Made by a program: the position numbers and the translations under genes. The notes under the pieces were generated by a model. The model saw only the letters and a program-made list of their open reading frames with translations, was not told the origin of the DNA and ran no database searches. From Deltaproteobacteria bacterium (GTDB taxonomy: Bacteria; Myxococcota_C; UBA6777), in the NCBI GenBank assembly GCA_002731275.1, contig PCBK01000030.1, positions 98,609 to 162,608 on the forward strand: 64,000 bases of DNA, given 5' to 3'. Of this stretch, positions 45,322-54,268 are shown piece by piece (the stretch's first letter is position 1; every line of letters begins with the position of its first letter).

Positions 45322-46227
45322 ATGATCATACGATCGAAAATTGTCTGGCTCTCTTGTTTACTTTTTAGCCTCGCGATCCTTCCCGATTGCTCAGCTCCTG
45401 AAGGAGCCTGTACGGAAGGTATCAGCTCAACGAGCATTAACCCCAATGAAGCCCCTTGCACAGAGAATTGCAACTGTAACAACCAACGTTACGAGGGGAT
45501 CTGTGATACATCGACCAAAAAGTGTGTCTCCGAAGGCAGAGAATCTTGTGAGGTCGCAGGGAAAAGACGAATCTGTCTTGTCTCCGAAAAACTGCAAGCC
45601 CTTAAAAATTGCGAAAAAGGTGCACAAACTTGCAAACCCAAAGGCATGGAAGGCCTCTACTGGGGAGACTGTAAGTGTGGAAATGAAGAACCTCCTCCCG
45701 AGCTTCCTGACAAAGTCAAGATCTGCAAGGGAACGGATTGTGTCACATTCACGTCCTGTGGAAAGGACAAAGCATGTGAAGACGGCGTGCACTGTTATGA
45801 CATACTAGAAAATGGCGATGGATATTGTGTGCCCAAGTGCGATGGTGGCAAAACCTGCCCCAAAGGCTTCGAATGCGAAACAGGCAGTCCTTCATACTGC
45901 ATCCCTGTTGGTTCCAAAAAAGAGCACGATGCGTGTGAAGATCCATTTATGGGGAAAGAAAAGATTGACGCGGAAAAGTTTTGCGGGGAAGGTTCTTACT
46001 GCTTTGCAGAGTTTGACGCTGACACTGGCATTTGCATCAAATACAGAGACACAGGGTGTACAAAAGACGCAGATTGCGGAAGTGGTGAGTATTGCGTTCC
46101 GCTCGGTGAAGAAGAAAAAGTCTGTATGTTGGCGTGTGACAAGGACGCAAACGTCTGCAAATCGGAGACAAAGTGTAACAACGCTCCAGATGGGTCCAAA
46201 CGCAAAGTCTGCCAGGGAGTTTGGTAG
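45322..46227 (+). CDS. Cysteine-rich secreted protein, possible lipoprotein
   Basis: 301 residues; ATG with GGAG seven bases upstream. The N-terminus IVWLSCLLFSLAILPDCSAPEG is a signal sequence followed by Cys in an imperfect lipobox (LPDC). The mature part has more than 25 Cys in patterns such as CDTSTKKC, CGKDKACEDG, CPKGFEC and DADCGSGEYCVPLGEEEKVC. These resemble the Cys-rich repeats of the matrixin at 10249-13110. It is probably a disulfide-bonded extracellular protein, perhaps surface-tethered. It has no nearby partner and I do not know its function. The gene converges with thyA. Confidence 0.8.
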   Translation: MIIRSKIVWLSCLLFSLAILPDCSAPEGACTEGISSTSINPNEAPCTENCNCNNQRYEGICDTSTKKCVSEGRESCEVAGKRRICLVSEKLQALKNCEKGAQTCKPKGMEGLYWGDCKCGNEEPPPELPDKVKICKGTDCVTFTSCGKDKACEDGVHCYDILENGDGYCVPKCDGGKTCPKGFECETGSPSYCIPVGSKKEHDACEDPFMGKEKIDAEKFCGEGSYCFAEFDADTGICIKYRDTGCTKDADCGSGEYCVPLGEEEKVCMLACDKDANVCKSETKCNNAPDGSKRKVCQGVW

Positions 46228-46271
46228 GTTCACAAAAAGATCCCCCTCACCTCCTCTCCCTTGTCACTCCC

Positions 46272-47159
46272 TCACACAGCCATGGGCATTTTGATCGCCG
46301 GATGACATTCATACCCGACAAGCTCCAAATCTTTAAATGTCATCGCCTCAATATCCTCGAGCTCGCGAAGTTCTTTGTGGATCTTCAGTGTTGGTCGTGC
46401 ATACGGTTTACGTTGAAGTTGTTCCTGCATACCGTCGAGATGGTTGAGATAGAGATGTGTGTCTCCACCGACAAAGATCAACTCACCAGGTTCAAGATCA
46501 GTGATCTCGGCGATCAAATGGGTGAGTAGCGCGTAGGAGGCGATGTTAAACGGGAGTCCCAACGCCACATCGATCGAGCGCATGTAGAATTGGCAACTCA
46601 AGCGTCCCTTCGAGACGTAAAACTGGTAAAGCAAATGACATGGTGGCAAGGCCATACGTGAGAGCTGTGTAGGGTTCCAAGCAGAGACGAGCATCCGACG
46701 ATCGGTTGGGTTGTGACGCAGTGAATGGATGACTTGTGCGAGCTGATCGATCCCATCATCCTTTTTGGTGATGATACGTTTGCTCTCTTCGCCCTCCTGG
46801 ACATCGCACTCATAGGACCCGCCCCAATTTCTCCACTGGAACCCATAGCCTGGTCCCATCTCCCCTGCGGGGTAAGGAAGTCCACGTTTATCGAGGAAGT
46901 CACGCGTCGTGTTGCCTTTCCAAATGTTGATCTTTTTGTCGGAGAGCAGGTGTGTGTTGGTGTCACCACGCACAAAAAACAGCAACTCTTCGACGATCCC
47001 TCGCCAAAACATCTTCTTGGTGGTGAGCAGCGGAAATCCCTCTTGTAGATCGATCCTCCACTGCTCTCCAAAGACGCTCCTGGTCCCGACGCCAGTACGA
47101 TCGGGGCGGTCTTCCCCTTCTTCGATGATCTTGTGTAACAGCTCAAGATATGAACGCAC
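46272..47159 (-). CDS. thyA: Thymidylate synthase
   Basis: 295 residues. Clear ThyA features: opening YLELLHKIIEEGEDRPDRTGVGT, FPLLTTKKMFWRGIVEELLFFVRGDTN, PGYGFQWRNWGG, the active-site Cys in ALPPCHLLYQFYV, the D/N substrate motif RSIDVALGLPFNIASYALLTHL, and the folate-binding GDTHLYLNHL. It converts dUMP to dTMP with methylenetetrahydrofolate. It is somewhat longer than the E. coli enzyme (264) because of a short insert around SKRIITKKDD. pdxJ lies 18 bases upstream on the same strand, so the two are probably co-transcribed. Confidence 0.97.
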   Translation of the reverse strand: MRSYLELLHKIIEEGEDRPDRTGVGTRSVFGEQWRIDLQEGFPLLTTKKMFWRGIVEELLFFVRGDTNTHLLSDKKINIWKGNTTRDFLDKRGLPYPAGEMGPGYGFQWRNWGGSYECDVQEGEESKRIITKKDDGIDQLAQVIHSLRHNPTDRRMLVSAWNPTQLSRMALPPCHLLYQFYVSKGRLSCQFYMRSIDVALGLPFNIASYALLTHLIAEITDLEPGELIFVGGDTHLYLNHLDGMQEQLQRKPYARPTLKIHKELRELEDIEAMTFKDLELVGYECHPAIKMPMAV

Positions 47160-47177
47160 GTTATCGCTCCCTTTCTA

Positions 47178-47903
47178 TCAAATGGGGTGACCGAGCAAAC
47201 GCAACATCTCACGCACAGCCTCGTGTAATCCGACGAAGATCGCACGTGCGACGATGCTGTGTCCAATGTTGAACTCGACGATCTCAGGGATCGTCGCGAC
47301 AGCTTCGACATTTGTGTAATCGAGTCCGTGTCCAACAGCGACCTCCAGCCCAAGTCCATGTGCGTACTCGGCTGCTTCGCGCAATCTCGCCAACTCTTTC
47401 GCTCTTTCCTCGGCGTTCTCAGCTTCACAGTAAGAAGCTGAGCTTAACTCGATCAAATCGACACCAACACGTTTACACGCGTCGATTTGTGGAATATCAG
47501 GATCGATAAACAGCGAGACACGGCTTCCAACTGCCTGCAAGGGGGGCAAAAACGCAGCAAGCGCTTCGTGGTGTGCGATCACGTCAAAGCCACCTTCCGT
47601 CGTCAGCTCTTCCCGGCTCTCAGGGACGAGCGTAACGGTCTCGGCTTTCACTTCGACGGCGATGTCCTGCATCTCTTGTGTCATCGCCATCTCGAAGTTA
47701 AGAAGAGTTTGCACAGTCTCGCGCAACATACGTACATCACGATCCTGGATGTGACGTCGATCTTCGCGAAGATGGACGGTGATCCCATGTGCGCCTGCCA
47801 TTTCAGCGATAGACGCGGCTGCGAGAGGCTCAGGGTAGCGTGTGAAACGTTGTTGTCGGATCGTGGCGACGTGATCGATATTTACGTGTAGGCGTGCAGG
47901 CAT
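47178..47903 (-). CDS. pdxJ: Pyridoxine 5'-phosphate synthase
   Basis: 241 residues from the ATG at 47903, which gives the family-typical opening ARLHVNIDHVATIRQQR; the frame continues upstream but without domain sense. GAHGITVHLREDRRHIQDRDV, VTLVPESREELTTEGG, VSLFIDPD, ELSSASYCEAENAE and HGLDYTNVEAVATIPEIVEFNIGHSIVARA are intact. The enzyme condenses 3-amino-1-hydroxyacetone phosphate with deoxyxylulose phosphate in vitamin B6 synthesis. Using DXP while isoprenoids use mevalonate implies that a DXP synthase exists for cofactors. It lies between glmM and thyA on the same strand, downstream of repeats at 48069-48199. Confidence 0.97.
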   Translation of the reverse strand: MPARLHVNIDHVATIRQQRFTRYPEPLAAASIAEMAGAHGITVHLREDRRHIQDRDVRMLRETVQTLLNFEMAMTQEMQDIAVEVKAETVTLVPESREELTTEGGFDVIAHHEALAAFLPPLQAVGSRVSLFIDPDIPQIDACKRVGVDLIELSSASYCEAENAEERAKELARLREAAEYAHGLGLEVAVGHGLDYTNVEAVATIPEIVEFNIGHSIVARAIFVGLHEAVREMLRLLGHPI

Positions 47904-48068
47904 TCTTCTCTCTTGTCGTGGAGTGTAGGGTAGAAAAGGCCGCCACAAACACAGCGCGACCTTGGAAAAATGAGGTTTGGGCCCTTATCAGGGCATCGGA
48001 TTCAAAACCGCCCTCTTGCATCTGACGGCCTTGTTGGTTCTCTGGCGAAATAAACATATGGCAAATGG

Positions 48069-48199
48069 TCGGACACAAGGCCCGACCCTACGGAAAATGA
48101 CATCACGGTCGGGCGCAAGACCCAAATCTACAGGAAGTGACATCACATGCTTTAGCGATCAAGCATAAGGACCGAATCTACGGGAAATAACATCATGTT
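48069..48199. repeat. Three degenerate REP-like elements between glmM and pdxJ
   Basis: Within the 323-base gap three related units occur. Each has GGTCGGxCxCAAGGCCCGA-like sequence followed by CTACGGGAA and TGACATCA; TACGG or TACAGG and ACATCA recur at about 48089-48105, 48129-48145 and 48179-48195. The first can fold, with GGTCGG pairing CCGACC; the others are more decayed. The look is that of repetitive extragenic palindromes, common across a genome rather than local regulators. No gene is seen in the rest of this gap. Confidence 0.6.
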
Positions 48200-48226
48200 T
48201 GTGCGTTTGCTTCCCGAGAGAACGAC

Positions 48227-49597
48227 TTACTCACCAAGCTCATCGACAAAACACTGTGCAATTTGTTCGGCGAGTTGTTCAATTTGGTTAGTATCAGTCC
48301 CTTCTAGCATGACGCGCGCTTTGTTCTCCGTCCCGGAGTACCGCACGAGAATACGTCCCTGATCGCCGAGCAACGCTTGCGCCTCGTCGATCGCTGATTG
48401 GATCGCGGGGATGGTCGTCCAATCTTTCTTCTCTCGGACACGCACATTGCGCAGAACTTGCGGTAAGCGCGTCATATTGGACGCCAATGTCGACAAGGGT
48501 TGGTTCTCGGACGTTGCGACTTTGAGCAACTGGATCGCAGCTGCGAGTCCGTCTCCTGTACAGGCGTGCTCAAGGAAGATCAAGTGACCAGACTGTTCAC
48601 CGCCGAGAGTTGCGCCGAGTGCGCGCATCTTTTCGAGTACATAGCGATCACCGACTTTGGTGCGTTCAAGCGTGATTCCTTGTGCCTTGAGGGCTCTTTC
48701 GAGACCGAGATTGCTCATCACTGTCGCGACGACCGTCGCGTGTGGGAGCACCTGATGCTTGAGCATAAAGGGCGCGTAAATGGCCATCAAGAAGTCACCA
48801 TCAAGCACTTGGCCTTTCTCGTCGGAGACGATCAGACGATCAGCATCGCCGTCGAGCGCGATCCCGACATCGGCCCCCAGCTCACACACGCGTTTACAAA
48901 GCTGTTCGGGGTAAAGCGCTCCACAGCCTTCGTTGATATTGAGTCCATCAGGCTCCACACCCATCGTTGTGACTTTGGCACCGAGCTGTGTAAAGAGTTC
49001 GACACCAACCTCGAAAGCGGCTCCATTGGCACAATCAAGCACGATATGAAATGACTCCAGTGACAACTCTTTTGGCCACTGTTCGAGGAGATGAGCGAGG
49101 TACTCTTTGTGCCCTTCATCCGAACGAATGACTTCGCCGACGTGGTGTCCATCTATCAGTGGGAGGTCGTTGTCGAGCGCGCGTTGCAGGTAAGCCTCGA
49201 TCTCCAACTCTTCGGCATCGGAGAATTTAAATCCATCCGCACCAAAGAGTTTGATACCGTTGTCGTGGTAGGGGTTGTGCGAAGCAGAGATCATCACACC
49301 AACGGATGCGTCGGTTGTTTTGGTCAAGTAAGACACCGCAGGGGTTGGAAGGATACCGACGAGTTGGACATTCGCCCCCATCGAGCAGGCGCCTGCGACA
49401 AATGCAGCCTCAAGCATATCACCAGAGCGGCGAGAATCACGTCCGATCAAAAACAATGGTGCCGAGGCCGGAGCCTTCTCTTTGCGCCATACGGTGGTTG
49501 CAGCACCGAGGGCGTGCGCAACGAGTGTGGTCATGGGATATTGGTTTACGTGTCCGCGTATACCATCGGTACCAAAAAACTTTCTCTTTTCGGCCAT
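48227..49597 (-). CDS. glmM: Phosphoglucosamine mutase
   Basis: 456 residues. GlmM/alpha-D-phosphohexomutase features: FFGTDGIRGHVNQYPMT, the phosphoserine loop GVMISASHNPYHDNGIKLFG, the metal loop ALDGDADRLIVSDE, the sugar-binding GGEQSGH and the phosphate-binding VRYSGTENKARVMLEG. It interconverts glucosamine-6-phosphate and glucosamine-1-phosphate for UDP-GlcNAc and hence peptidoglycan and LPS. It lies downstream of cdaR and cdaA, the conserved order in which c-di-AMP synthesis is linked to cell-wall precursor supply. Length is normal. Confidence 0.97.
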   Translation of the reverse strand: MAEKRKFFGTDGIRGHVNQYPMTTLVAHALGAATTVWRKEKAPASAPLFLIGRDSRRSGDMLEAAFVAGACSMGANVQLVGILPTPAVSYLTKTTDASVGVMISASHNPYHDNGIKLFGADGFKFSDAEELEIEAYLQRALDNDLPLIDGHHVGEVIRSDEGHKEYLAHLLEQWPKELSLESFHIVLDCANGAAFEVGVELFTQLGAKVTTMGVEPDGLNINEGCGALYPEQLCKRVCELGADVGIALDGDADRLIVSDEKGQVLDGDFLMAIYAPFMLKHQVLPHATVVATVMSNLGLERALKAQGITLERTKVGDRYVLEKMRALGATLGGEQSGHLIFLEHACTGDGLAAAIQLLKVATSENQPLSTLASNMTRLPQVLRNVRVREKKDWTTIPAIQSAIDEAQALLGDQGRILVRYSGTENKARVMLEGTDTNQIEQLAEQIAQCFVDELGE

Positions 49598-49651
49598 AAC
49601 TTCTCTCTCAGTGATGGGTAGCCAGGATTATCAACTCGCCAAAACAGCATA

Positions 49652-49669
49652 CATCTTTTGCAAAAGATG
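49652..49669. promoter_or_regulatory. 18-base perfect palindrome between cdaR and glmM
   Basis: CATCTTTTGCAAAAGATG is fully self-complementary and lies in the 99-base gap after cdaR, 55 bases before the glmM start. It could be an operator, or a hairpin separating cdaR from glmM expression; no T-tract makes it a clear terminator. Confidence 0.45.
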
Positions 49670-49696
49670 CCCCTTTGGTCAATCTGTATATCGCTC

Positions 49697-51295
49697 TTAT
49701 TCTTTTGAAGTCTCTGCAGATCTTGATTTTTGCTTCGGATCTTTTTTGGTGAGACGTTTTTTGGTGGGGTGTGTTCCGCGCTGTCTGTGGACAGTCTTTG
49801 GAGTCGAGGGGGTTTTGTGGCGGTGTTTGGGGACTGTGTTCTTTGTGGGCTGAAGCTTTTTGGGTCGTTTAGAACGTTCTGGGCGTGGAAACAGTGTAGG
49901 ACGCGGCCTCATCGGTTCGTGTGCGACCTTGCGATTGAATCGACGACGTAATTGGGGGACATCGTGTATACGCTCCACGCCCAAGGTGTCCCGAGGAATA
50001 TGCAGGCGTGCCTTTTTTGGACGTGCGAGTGTTGTGCGTTTTTTGGGTACGCTCCTCTTCGCGACGACCCGGTGTCGTGAGGGTGGTTTTCGAATAGGTT
50101 TCGGTTTACCAGGACGTTTATAGCGATGTGCCCGACGTCGCTTTATATTTGCTGGCGTACGGGCTTTTGCCTTCTTGCGCTTGCGCTTTCGTCGCTTGCG
50201 TGGTCGCTTACGCGGTCGCTTACGTTTACGAATGCGTCGACGCTTGCGTCTCTTTTTTCCTTTCCGAGTGCGTTTGCGTTTACGAGGCGCTGGAGGATCA
50301 TCGTCATCATCAGACGCATCAGGCACCTTTTCAGGCGCAGCGCTCTGCTTCAATGTGAGGATCACGTTGACCGTTTTTTGCGCTTTTGACGCGGTAATGT
50401 CAGGCGCAGGGAGGTGCACAGACACCTTCACTGGATACTCACCCGGTGGACGATTGGAGAGCTGTGAACCATTCACCTCTGCGGTGATATCCTTCACCTT
50501 GAGAGGATGAATTTGTGCAAGTGGACCAAACACCTCCACCTTGATGTGGTCGGGTTTGAGGCTCGCGTTCATCTTGGGATTGAGGAAGTTCATCAACTTG
50601 ACAGGTACGTCTTTGAAGACCCGCCTGGACTGGACTTGTAAAAATTGCAGCTTCACCCGGACTTTACGTGTCCCAAGAAATCGAATGGAGGGTGCAGGGT
50701 GGATCAGCTTGACGTTTCGAATGCTCTCACGAGCTTGCCCTGTCAAATCGATCTGTTCAGTCTCGACATAACGCAACCGATCGAGCCTGCGTTTAGGGCC
50801 TTCGAGAGGAACCTTCAGTGGCGCAGGCTGAACAGGGAGCAGGAGTCGGTAGCCGAGTAAAGGTTTCCCTTTCAGACGTACACGTACTGGTAAAAATCGC
50901 TTCTCAAGGCGGCGCAAGACGATATCGATGATAGAAGGTGTAATCCGGATCACACGGACATCAGGTGGGAAAATGGAGCGAAGTTGATCTGTGTAGAATT
51001 CGATCTGGCTCGGTCCCTCAGCTGCGTTGCTGAGATCGAGTGTGTAACGCAAGATCTTGCGATCCACGCCACTGAGTTGGCTCTCGGGACCACGCAGTGT
51101 CACCATCAGATTGCTTGGAAGAGAGCGAGATGTCTGGATAAAGCCTTTTGGTGGCTTGACCAAAAGTTTGACCGCGACCGTGGAGATCCGATCTTGATCG
51201 CCTTTGACATAGCGATACAAAATCAGCGCCAGGATGAACGCAAACAATTTGAGCCCCAAATTGTCTAAAAATGCACTACGAATCCACCTGAGCAT
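49697..51295 (-). CDS. cdaR: CdaR/YbbR-domain protein with very basic C-terminal tail
   Basis: 532 residues. An N-terminal membrane helix (LGLKLFAFILALILYRYV) is followed by about three YbbR repeats (LLVKPPKGF, VPLEGPKRRLDRLR, VKLMNFLNPK, DITAEVNGSQLSNRPPGEYPVKVSV), ending near residue 335. CdaR regulates the diadenylate cyclase CdaA from the outer face of the membrane. Unusually, about 190 further residues are almost entirely Arg, Lys, Pro and Thr (RKRKRTRKGKK-type blocks), a strongly cationic, probably disordered tail. If topology follows the family, this tail is periplasmic and could grip anionic envelope polymers; that is inference. It lies 67 bases downstream of cdaA. Confidence 0.88.
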   Translation of the reverse strand: MLRWIRSAFLDNLGLKLFAFILALILYRYVKGDQDRISTVAVKLLVKPPKGFIQTSRSLPSNLMVTLRGPESQLSGVDRKILRYTLDLSNAAEGPSQIEFYTDQLRSIFPPDVRVIRITPSIIDIVLRRLEKRFLPVRVRLKGKPLLGYRLLLPVQPAPLKVPLEGPKRRLDRLRYVETEQIDLTGQARESIRNVKLIHPAPSIRFLGTRKVRVKLQFLQVQSRRVFKDVPVKLMNFLNPKMNASLKPDHIKVEVFGPLAQIHPLKVKDITAEVNGSQLSNRPPGEYPVKVSVHLPAPDITASKAQKTVNVILTLKQSAAPEKVPDASDDDDDPPAPRKRKRTRKGKKRRKRRRIRKRKRPRKRPRKRRKRKRKKAKARTPANIKRRRAHRYKRPGKPKPIRKPPSRHRVVAKRSVPKKRTTLARPKKARLHIPRDTLGVERIHDVPQLRRRFNRKVAHEPMRPRPTLFPRPERSKRPKKLQPTKNTVPKHRHKTPSTPKTVHRQRGTHPTKKRLTKKDPKQKSRSAETSKE

Positions 51296-51362
51296 CAGCC
51301 ACCTGTCCTCTTTCTCCAGAAGCCTTGTCTATGTTCAAATCAATCGATCGACATCGAATGAT

Positions 51363-53018
51363 CTACTTCGTCTCGTCTTTTGCCGAGTTTGTTTCCTCGT
51401 CACTTACAGCGCTCTGTGTGTCGGATGAAGCGTCCTCATGATCTTCAGACGCATCTTCTTGTGTAGACGATGATTCCGCATCTTGATTCACATCCTCTTT
51501 GTCTTTTGTGACGCCCTGAGCAACGTCATCGACGCTCTCTTCGCCCTTTACGACGCCCTCTTCACCTTCAGTCGTGCTTTGTTCGTCTTCAGTGACGTTC
51601 TTTTCATCTTCGTTGAGAGGTTTTTTGCCCTTTTCATTGGACAGATCAAGAGCTGGTAGATCGACATCAGTATCTCGCAGAGGCACCTTTTTGCTGGCGT
51701 ACTCTTTGGTGACCTGCCCTGTGTTTTTGGACGGTTGTTCTTGGGCTGGTTCACTCTTCAAAGCGGACTCTGTCTCGCTCTGGTACGAGCTCGCGAGGCT
51801 TCCTTTACGAGACGCCTTCTTCGCTGATTCTTCGACCTTCTCGACTTCTTTTTGAGAGAAGTCGTATGTGCTGCTTAAGTTCCCACGGTTGAGCTTTTCA
51901 CCGGTCTTGATGTTGTACTCACCGCTCTCTTTTTTCTTCTTCTCAGCGGAGGCTTTGTAAGGTACTTCCGCTTTCATCCGCTCTGAAGAGTCGTACAGAT
52001 CTCGCTTTTTCACTTTGCGACCAGGATCGGACTTGTATTTGTCCTTCTTGGGTTCTTTCTTGTCCTTTTTGGACTCTTTGGGTTTGGTCTGTGGTGGTTT
52101 GAGATCGGGCTTTTTGAAGTTGGGCTTCTTCAACTCTGCGGTGTTGTGCACGCGAAGGGGTTCGCGTTTTTTGGGTTCCTCGGACTTGCCTTTGGGTTTG
52201 GCTTTTTCAGCTTCTCCATCGAGCTTCGCGAGCATCTCGTTGTAAATGGAGGCGGTATCCAATCCACGTTTGATCTGTCCATCTGCACAAAGAGAGATGG
52301 TCCCGTCTGTCTCAGAGACCACGATCACAAGCGCATCAGTCGACTCGGTGAGGCCGATGGCAGCCCGGTGACGTGTCCCCAGGTGTTTGGAGATCGAGGG
52401 GTTTTGGGTCAACGGCAAAAAGCAACCAGCCCGCACGAGTCGTCCTTGGTGGATGACGACAGCCCCATCGTGAAGAGGTGAGTAAGGCAAAAAGAGCGAG
52501 AAGAGAAGCTCCTCGGAGATCACCGCGTCCAGCTCAGTCCCTTCCTGAATGTAGTCGAGCAGATCGGCCTCACGCTCCCAAATGATCAACGCACCGATCT
52601 TTTTCGTAGAGAGCGTCCCTACAGCCTTGATGACCTCTTCGAGGCGACTGAGCTCTTCGCGGTTGATCGTGCTCCCACCAAAGGGATTGATCCCAAAACG
52701 ACTCAACGCACGTCGGATATCATCCTGAAACAGGATCAACACGACGAGAATAAACGAAGAGAAGAACTGATCGAGCAACCATGAGACCGTGTGCAGGCGC
52801 AAAAACTTGGAGAGGAAGTAAAAGACAACAAGGAGCATCAGACCGAGCAACATCCGCACGGCCTTTGTCCCTTTGAGGAGCAGCAGTCCCTGGTAAATGA
52901 TGTAAAAGACCAACAAAATGTCGATCAAAACCAACCACGTGGCGTAGTCATTCCAGATAAGCCGAAGTTGTAGGCTCGATTGGAGTTGTGTGTACAGTGA
53001 TTGGAAAAATTGCATCAT
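51363..53018 (-). CDS. cdaA: Diadenylate cyclase CdaA with long charged C-terminal extension
   Basis: 551 residues. Three N-terminal membrane helices (about 28-50, 54-73, 83-98) lead into the DAC domain (about 100-270), which has the catalytic LHDGAVVI (DGA 184-186) and GTRHRAAIG (RHR 216-218) motifs and IGALIIWERE. The product is c-di-AMP, made from two ATP at the inner membrane. A normal CdaA ends near residue 275. Here about 280 more residues follow, first Lys-rich (EEPKKREPLRV, KPPQTKPKESKKDKK) then Glu/Asp-rich (NEDEKNVTEDEQSTTEGEEG). Two adjacent ATGs exist, and the first overlaps the folP stop as ATGATG (4 bases), so translation is probably coupled. Confidence 0.92.
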   Translation of the reverse strand: MMQFFQSLYTQLQSSLQLRLIWNDYATWLVLIDILLVFYIIYQGLLLLKGTKAVRMLLGLMLLVVFYFLSKFLRLHTVSWLLDQFFSSFILVVLILFQDDIRRALSRFGINPFGGSTINREELSRLEEVIKAVGTLSTKKIGALIIWEREADLLDYIQEGTELDAVISEELLFSLFLPYSPLHDGAVVIHQGRLVRAGCFLPLTQNPSISKHLGTRHRAAIGLTESTDALVIVVSETDGTISLCADGQIKRGLDTASIYNEMLAKLDGEAEKAKPKGKSEEPKKREPLRVHNTAELKKPNFKKPDLKPPQTKPKESKKDKKEPKKDKYKSDPGRKVKKRDLYDSSERMKAEVPYKASAEKKKKESGEYNIKTGEKLNRGNLSSTYDFSQKEVEKVEESAKKASRKGSLASSYQSETESALKSEPAQEQPSKNTGQVTKEYASKKVPLRDTDVDLPALDLSNEKGKKPLNEDEKNVTEDEQSTTEGEEGVVKGEESVDDVAQGVTKDKEDVNQDAESSSTQEDASEDHEDASSDTQSAVSDEETNSAKDETK

Positions 53019-54229
53019 TGAAAAATAGGCCTCCGAATGGCTTCAAGGACGCGCAGCAACTTGCTCGTCTCAGCCACATCGTGAACACGAATAAAGTGGG
53101 CTCCATGTATGGACGACACTGCCGCCGCCGCCAAAGATCCTTCTAAGCGCTGTGTCGCAGGCTCATCCAAAATGCGACCGATAAACGACTTGCGCGATGC
53201 ACCAACAACAACAGGTAATCCAAAGCTACGCAGAACAGGCAGCTCGCGCAAGATGCGCAGGTTATCGATTTGGCGTTTTCCAAAGCCAATCCCCGGATCT
53301 ACTGCGATATGCTCACGTGAGACACCCGCACCTACAGCCGAAGAGATCGCATCTTCCAGTTCACCAAGCAGCTCTCCCCACAACGAATGGTAGTGAGGTT
53401 GTTTTTGCATATCCTGTGGTACATGGCGACTGTGCATGAGCATCATATAAGCACCATGTGCAGCGACAACATCTGCGAGTTGCGGATCAAAACGCAGCAT
53501 ACTGATATCATTTACCACATCTGCGCCTTCTTGAAGAGCTGTATCTGCGACAGAGGCTTTATAAGTGTCGACGGAGATCGGCACAGAGACCCCTCTATCC
53601 ACGAGATCTTGGATGACAGGAATCACCCTCTCACGTTCTTCCTCAGCGGAGACAGGGAGCGCCCCTGGACGTGTCGACTCTCCACCAATGTCCAACAACT
53701 CAGCCCCCTCGTCGATCAAACGCAGCGCATGTTCGACCGCTCGCTCCCGACGCAAAAATGCGCCACCATCGGAGAAGGAATCGGGTGTCACATTCACGAT
53801 CCCCATGACGTAAGGTCTTGCGCGAGAAAAATCGAACGTAGCACCTCGCTTGCATTTCCAAACAGGTGGAGGTGTCTGTGCCCTTTGACACAACACCTCC
53901 ACCTGCTCTCTCCATTCACTCGCGACGACATCATCAACGTCACAAGAGACGCACCATTCGAGCAGGTGCGAACATGAACCCTCGAACAAGACGACGTGTT
54001 CACCTGAAGATGTAGAAGATACGAAGGCGCGACCAAATGGAAGAAATGAGGCGTGAAGCGCTTCTGCAGCAGAGAGAGAGGAGGCGGTGATCCGAAGCCA
54101 CCTGCAAGGTGCGTCGGCGCGAAGAGACGCGAAGAGTTGTGCAGAAGATGAGGACCGTAACGTCTCCAACACGACGTCTTCTTCCTGTGTCTCAGGAATA
54201 TATACCCATCGAATGGAGCGAACGGACAT
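53015..54229 (-). CDS. folP: Dihydropteroate synthase with N-terminal extension
   Basis: 404 residues; ATG with AGGAG six bases upstream. The catalytic TIM barrel starts near residue 130 with YVMGIVNVTPDSFSDGGAFL, then LLDIGGESTRPGA, ISVDTYKA, VVNDISMLRFD, MLMHSRHVP, DPGIGFGK and VVGASRKSFIG. It joins p-aminobenzoate to the pterin in folate synthesis. The first 130 residues (RSIRWVYIPETQEEDVVLETL and beyond) are not part of standard bacterial FolP and resemble the small N-terminal domain seen in some long DHPS proteins. It sits between ftsH and cdaA in the conserved order. Confidence 0.95.
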   Translation of the reverse strand: MSVRSIRWVYIPETQEEDVVLETLRSSSSAQLFASLRADAPCRWLRITASSLSAAEALHASFLPFGRAFVSSTSSGEHVVLFEGSCSHLLEWCVSCDVDDVVASEWREQVEVLCQRAQTPPPVWKCKRGATFDFSRARPYVMGIVNVTPDSFSDGGAFLRRERAVEHALRLIDEGAELLDIGGESTRPGALPVSAEEERERVIPVIQDLVDRGVSVPISVDTYKASVADTALQEGADVVNDISMLRFDPQLADVVAAHGAYMMLMHSRHVPQDMQKQPHYHSLWGELLGELEDAISSAVGAGVSREHIAVDPGIGFGKRQIDNLRILRELPVLRSFGLPVVVGASRKSFIGRILDEPATQRLEGSLAAAAVSSIHGAHFIRVHDVAETSKLLRVLEAIRRPIFQ

Positions 54230-54268
54230 GGCGTCTCCTGCAATCCTTACAACATCAACACAACAACT

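Noticed and set aside
48069-48199. Possible CRISPR-like array
   Set aside because: The units diverge strongly, spacing is irregular (about 41 and 49 bases), only three copies exist and no cas gene is present; REP-like elements fit better.
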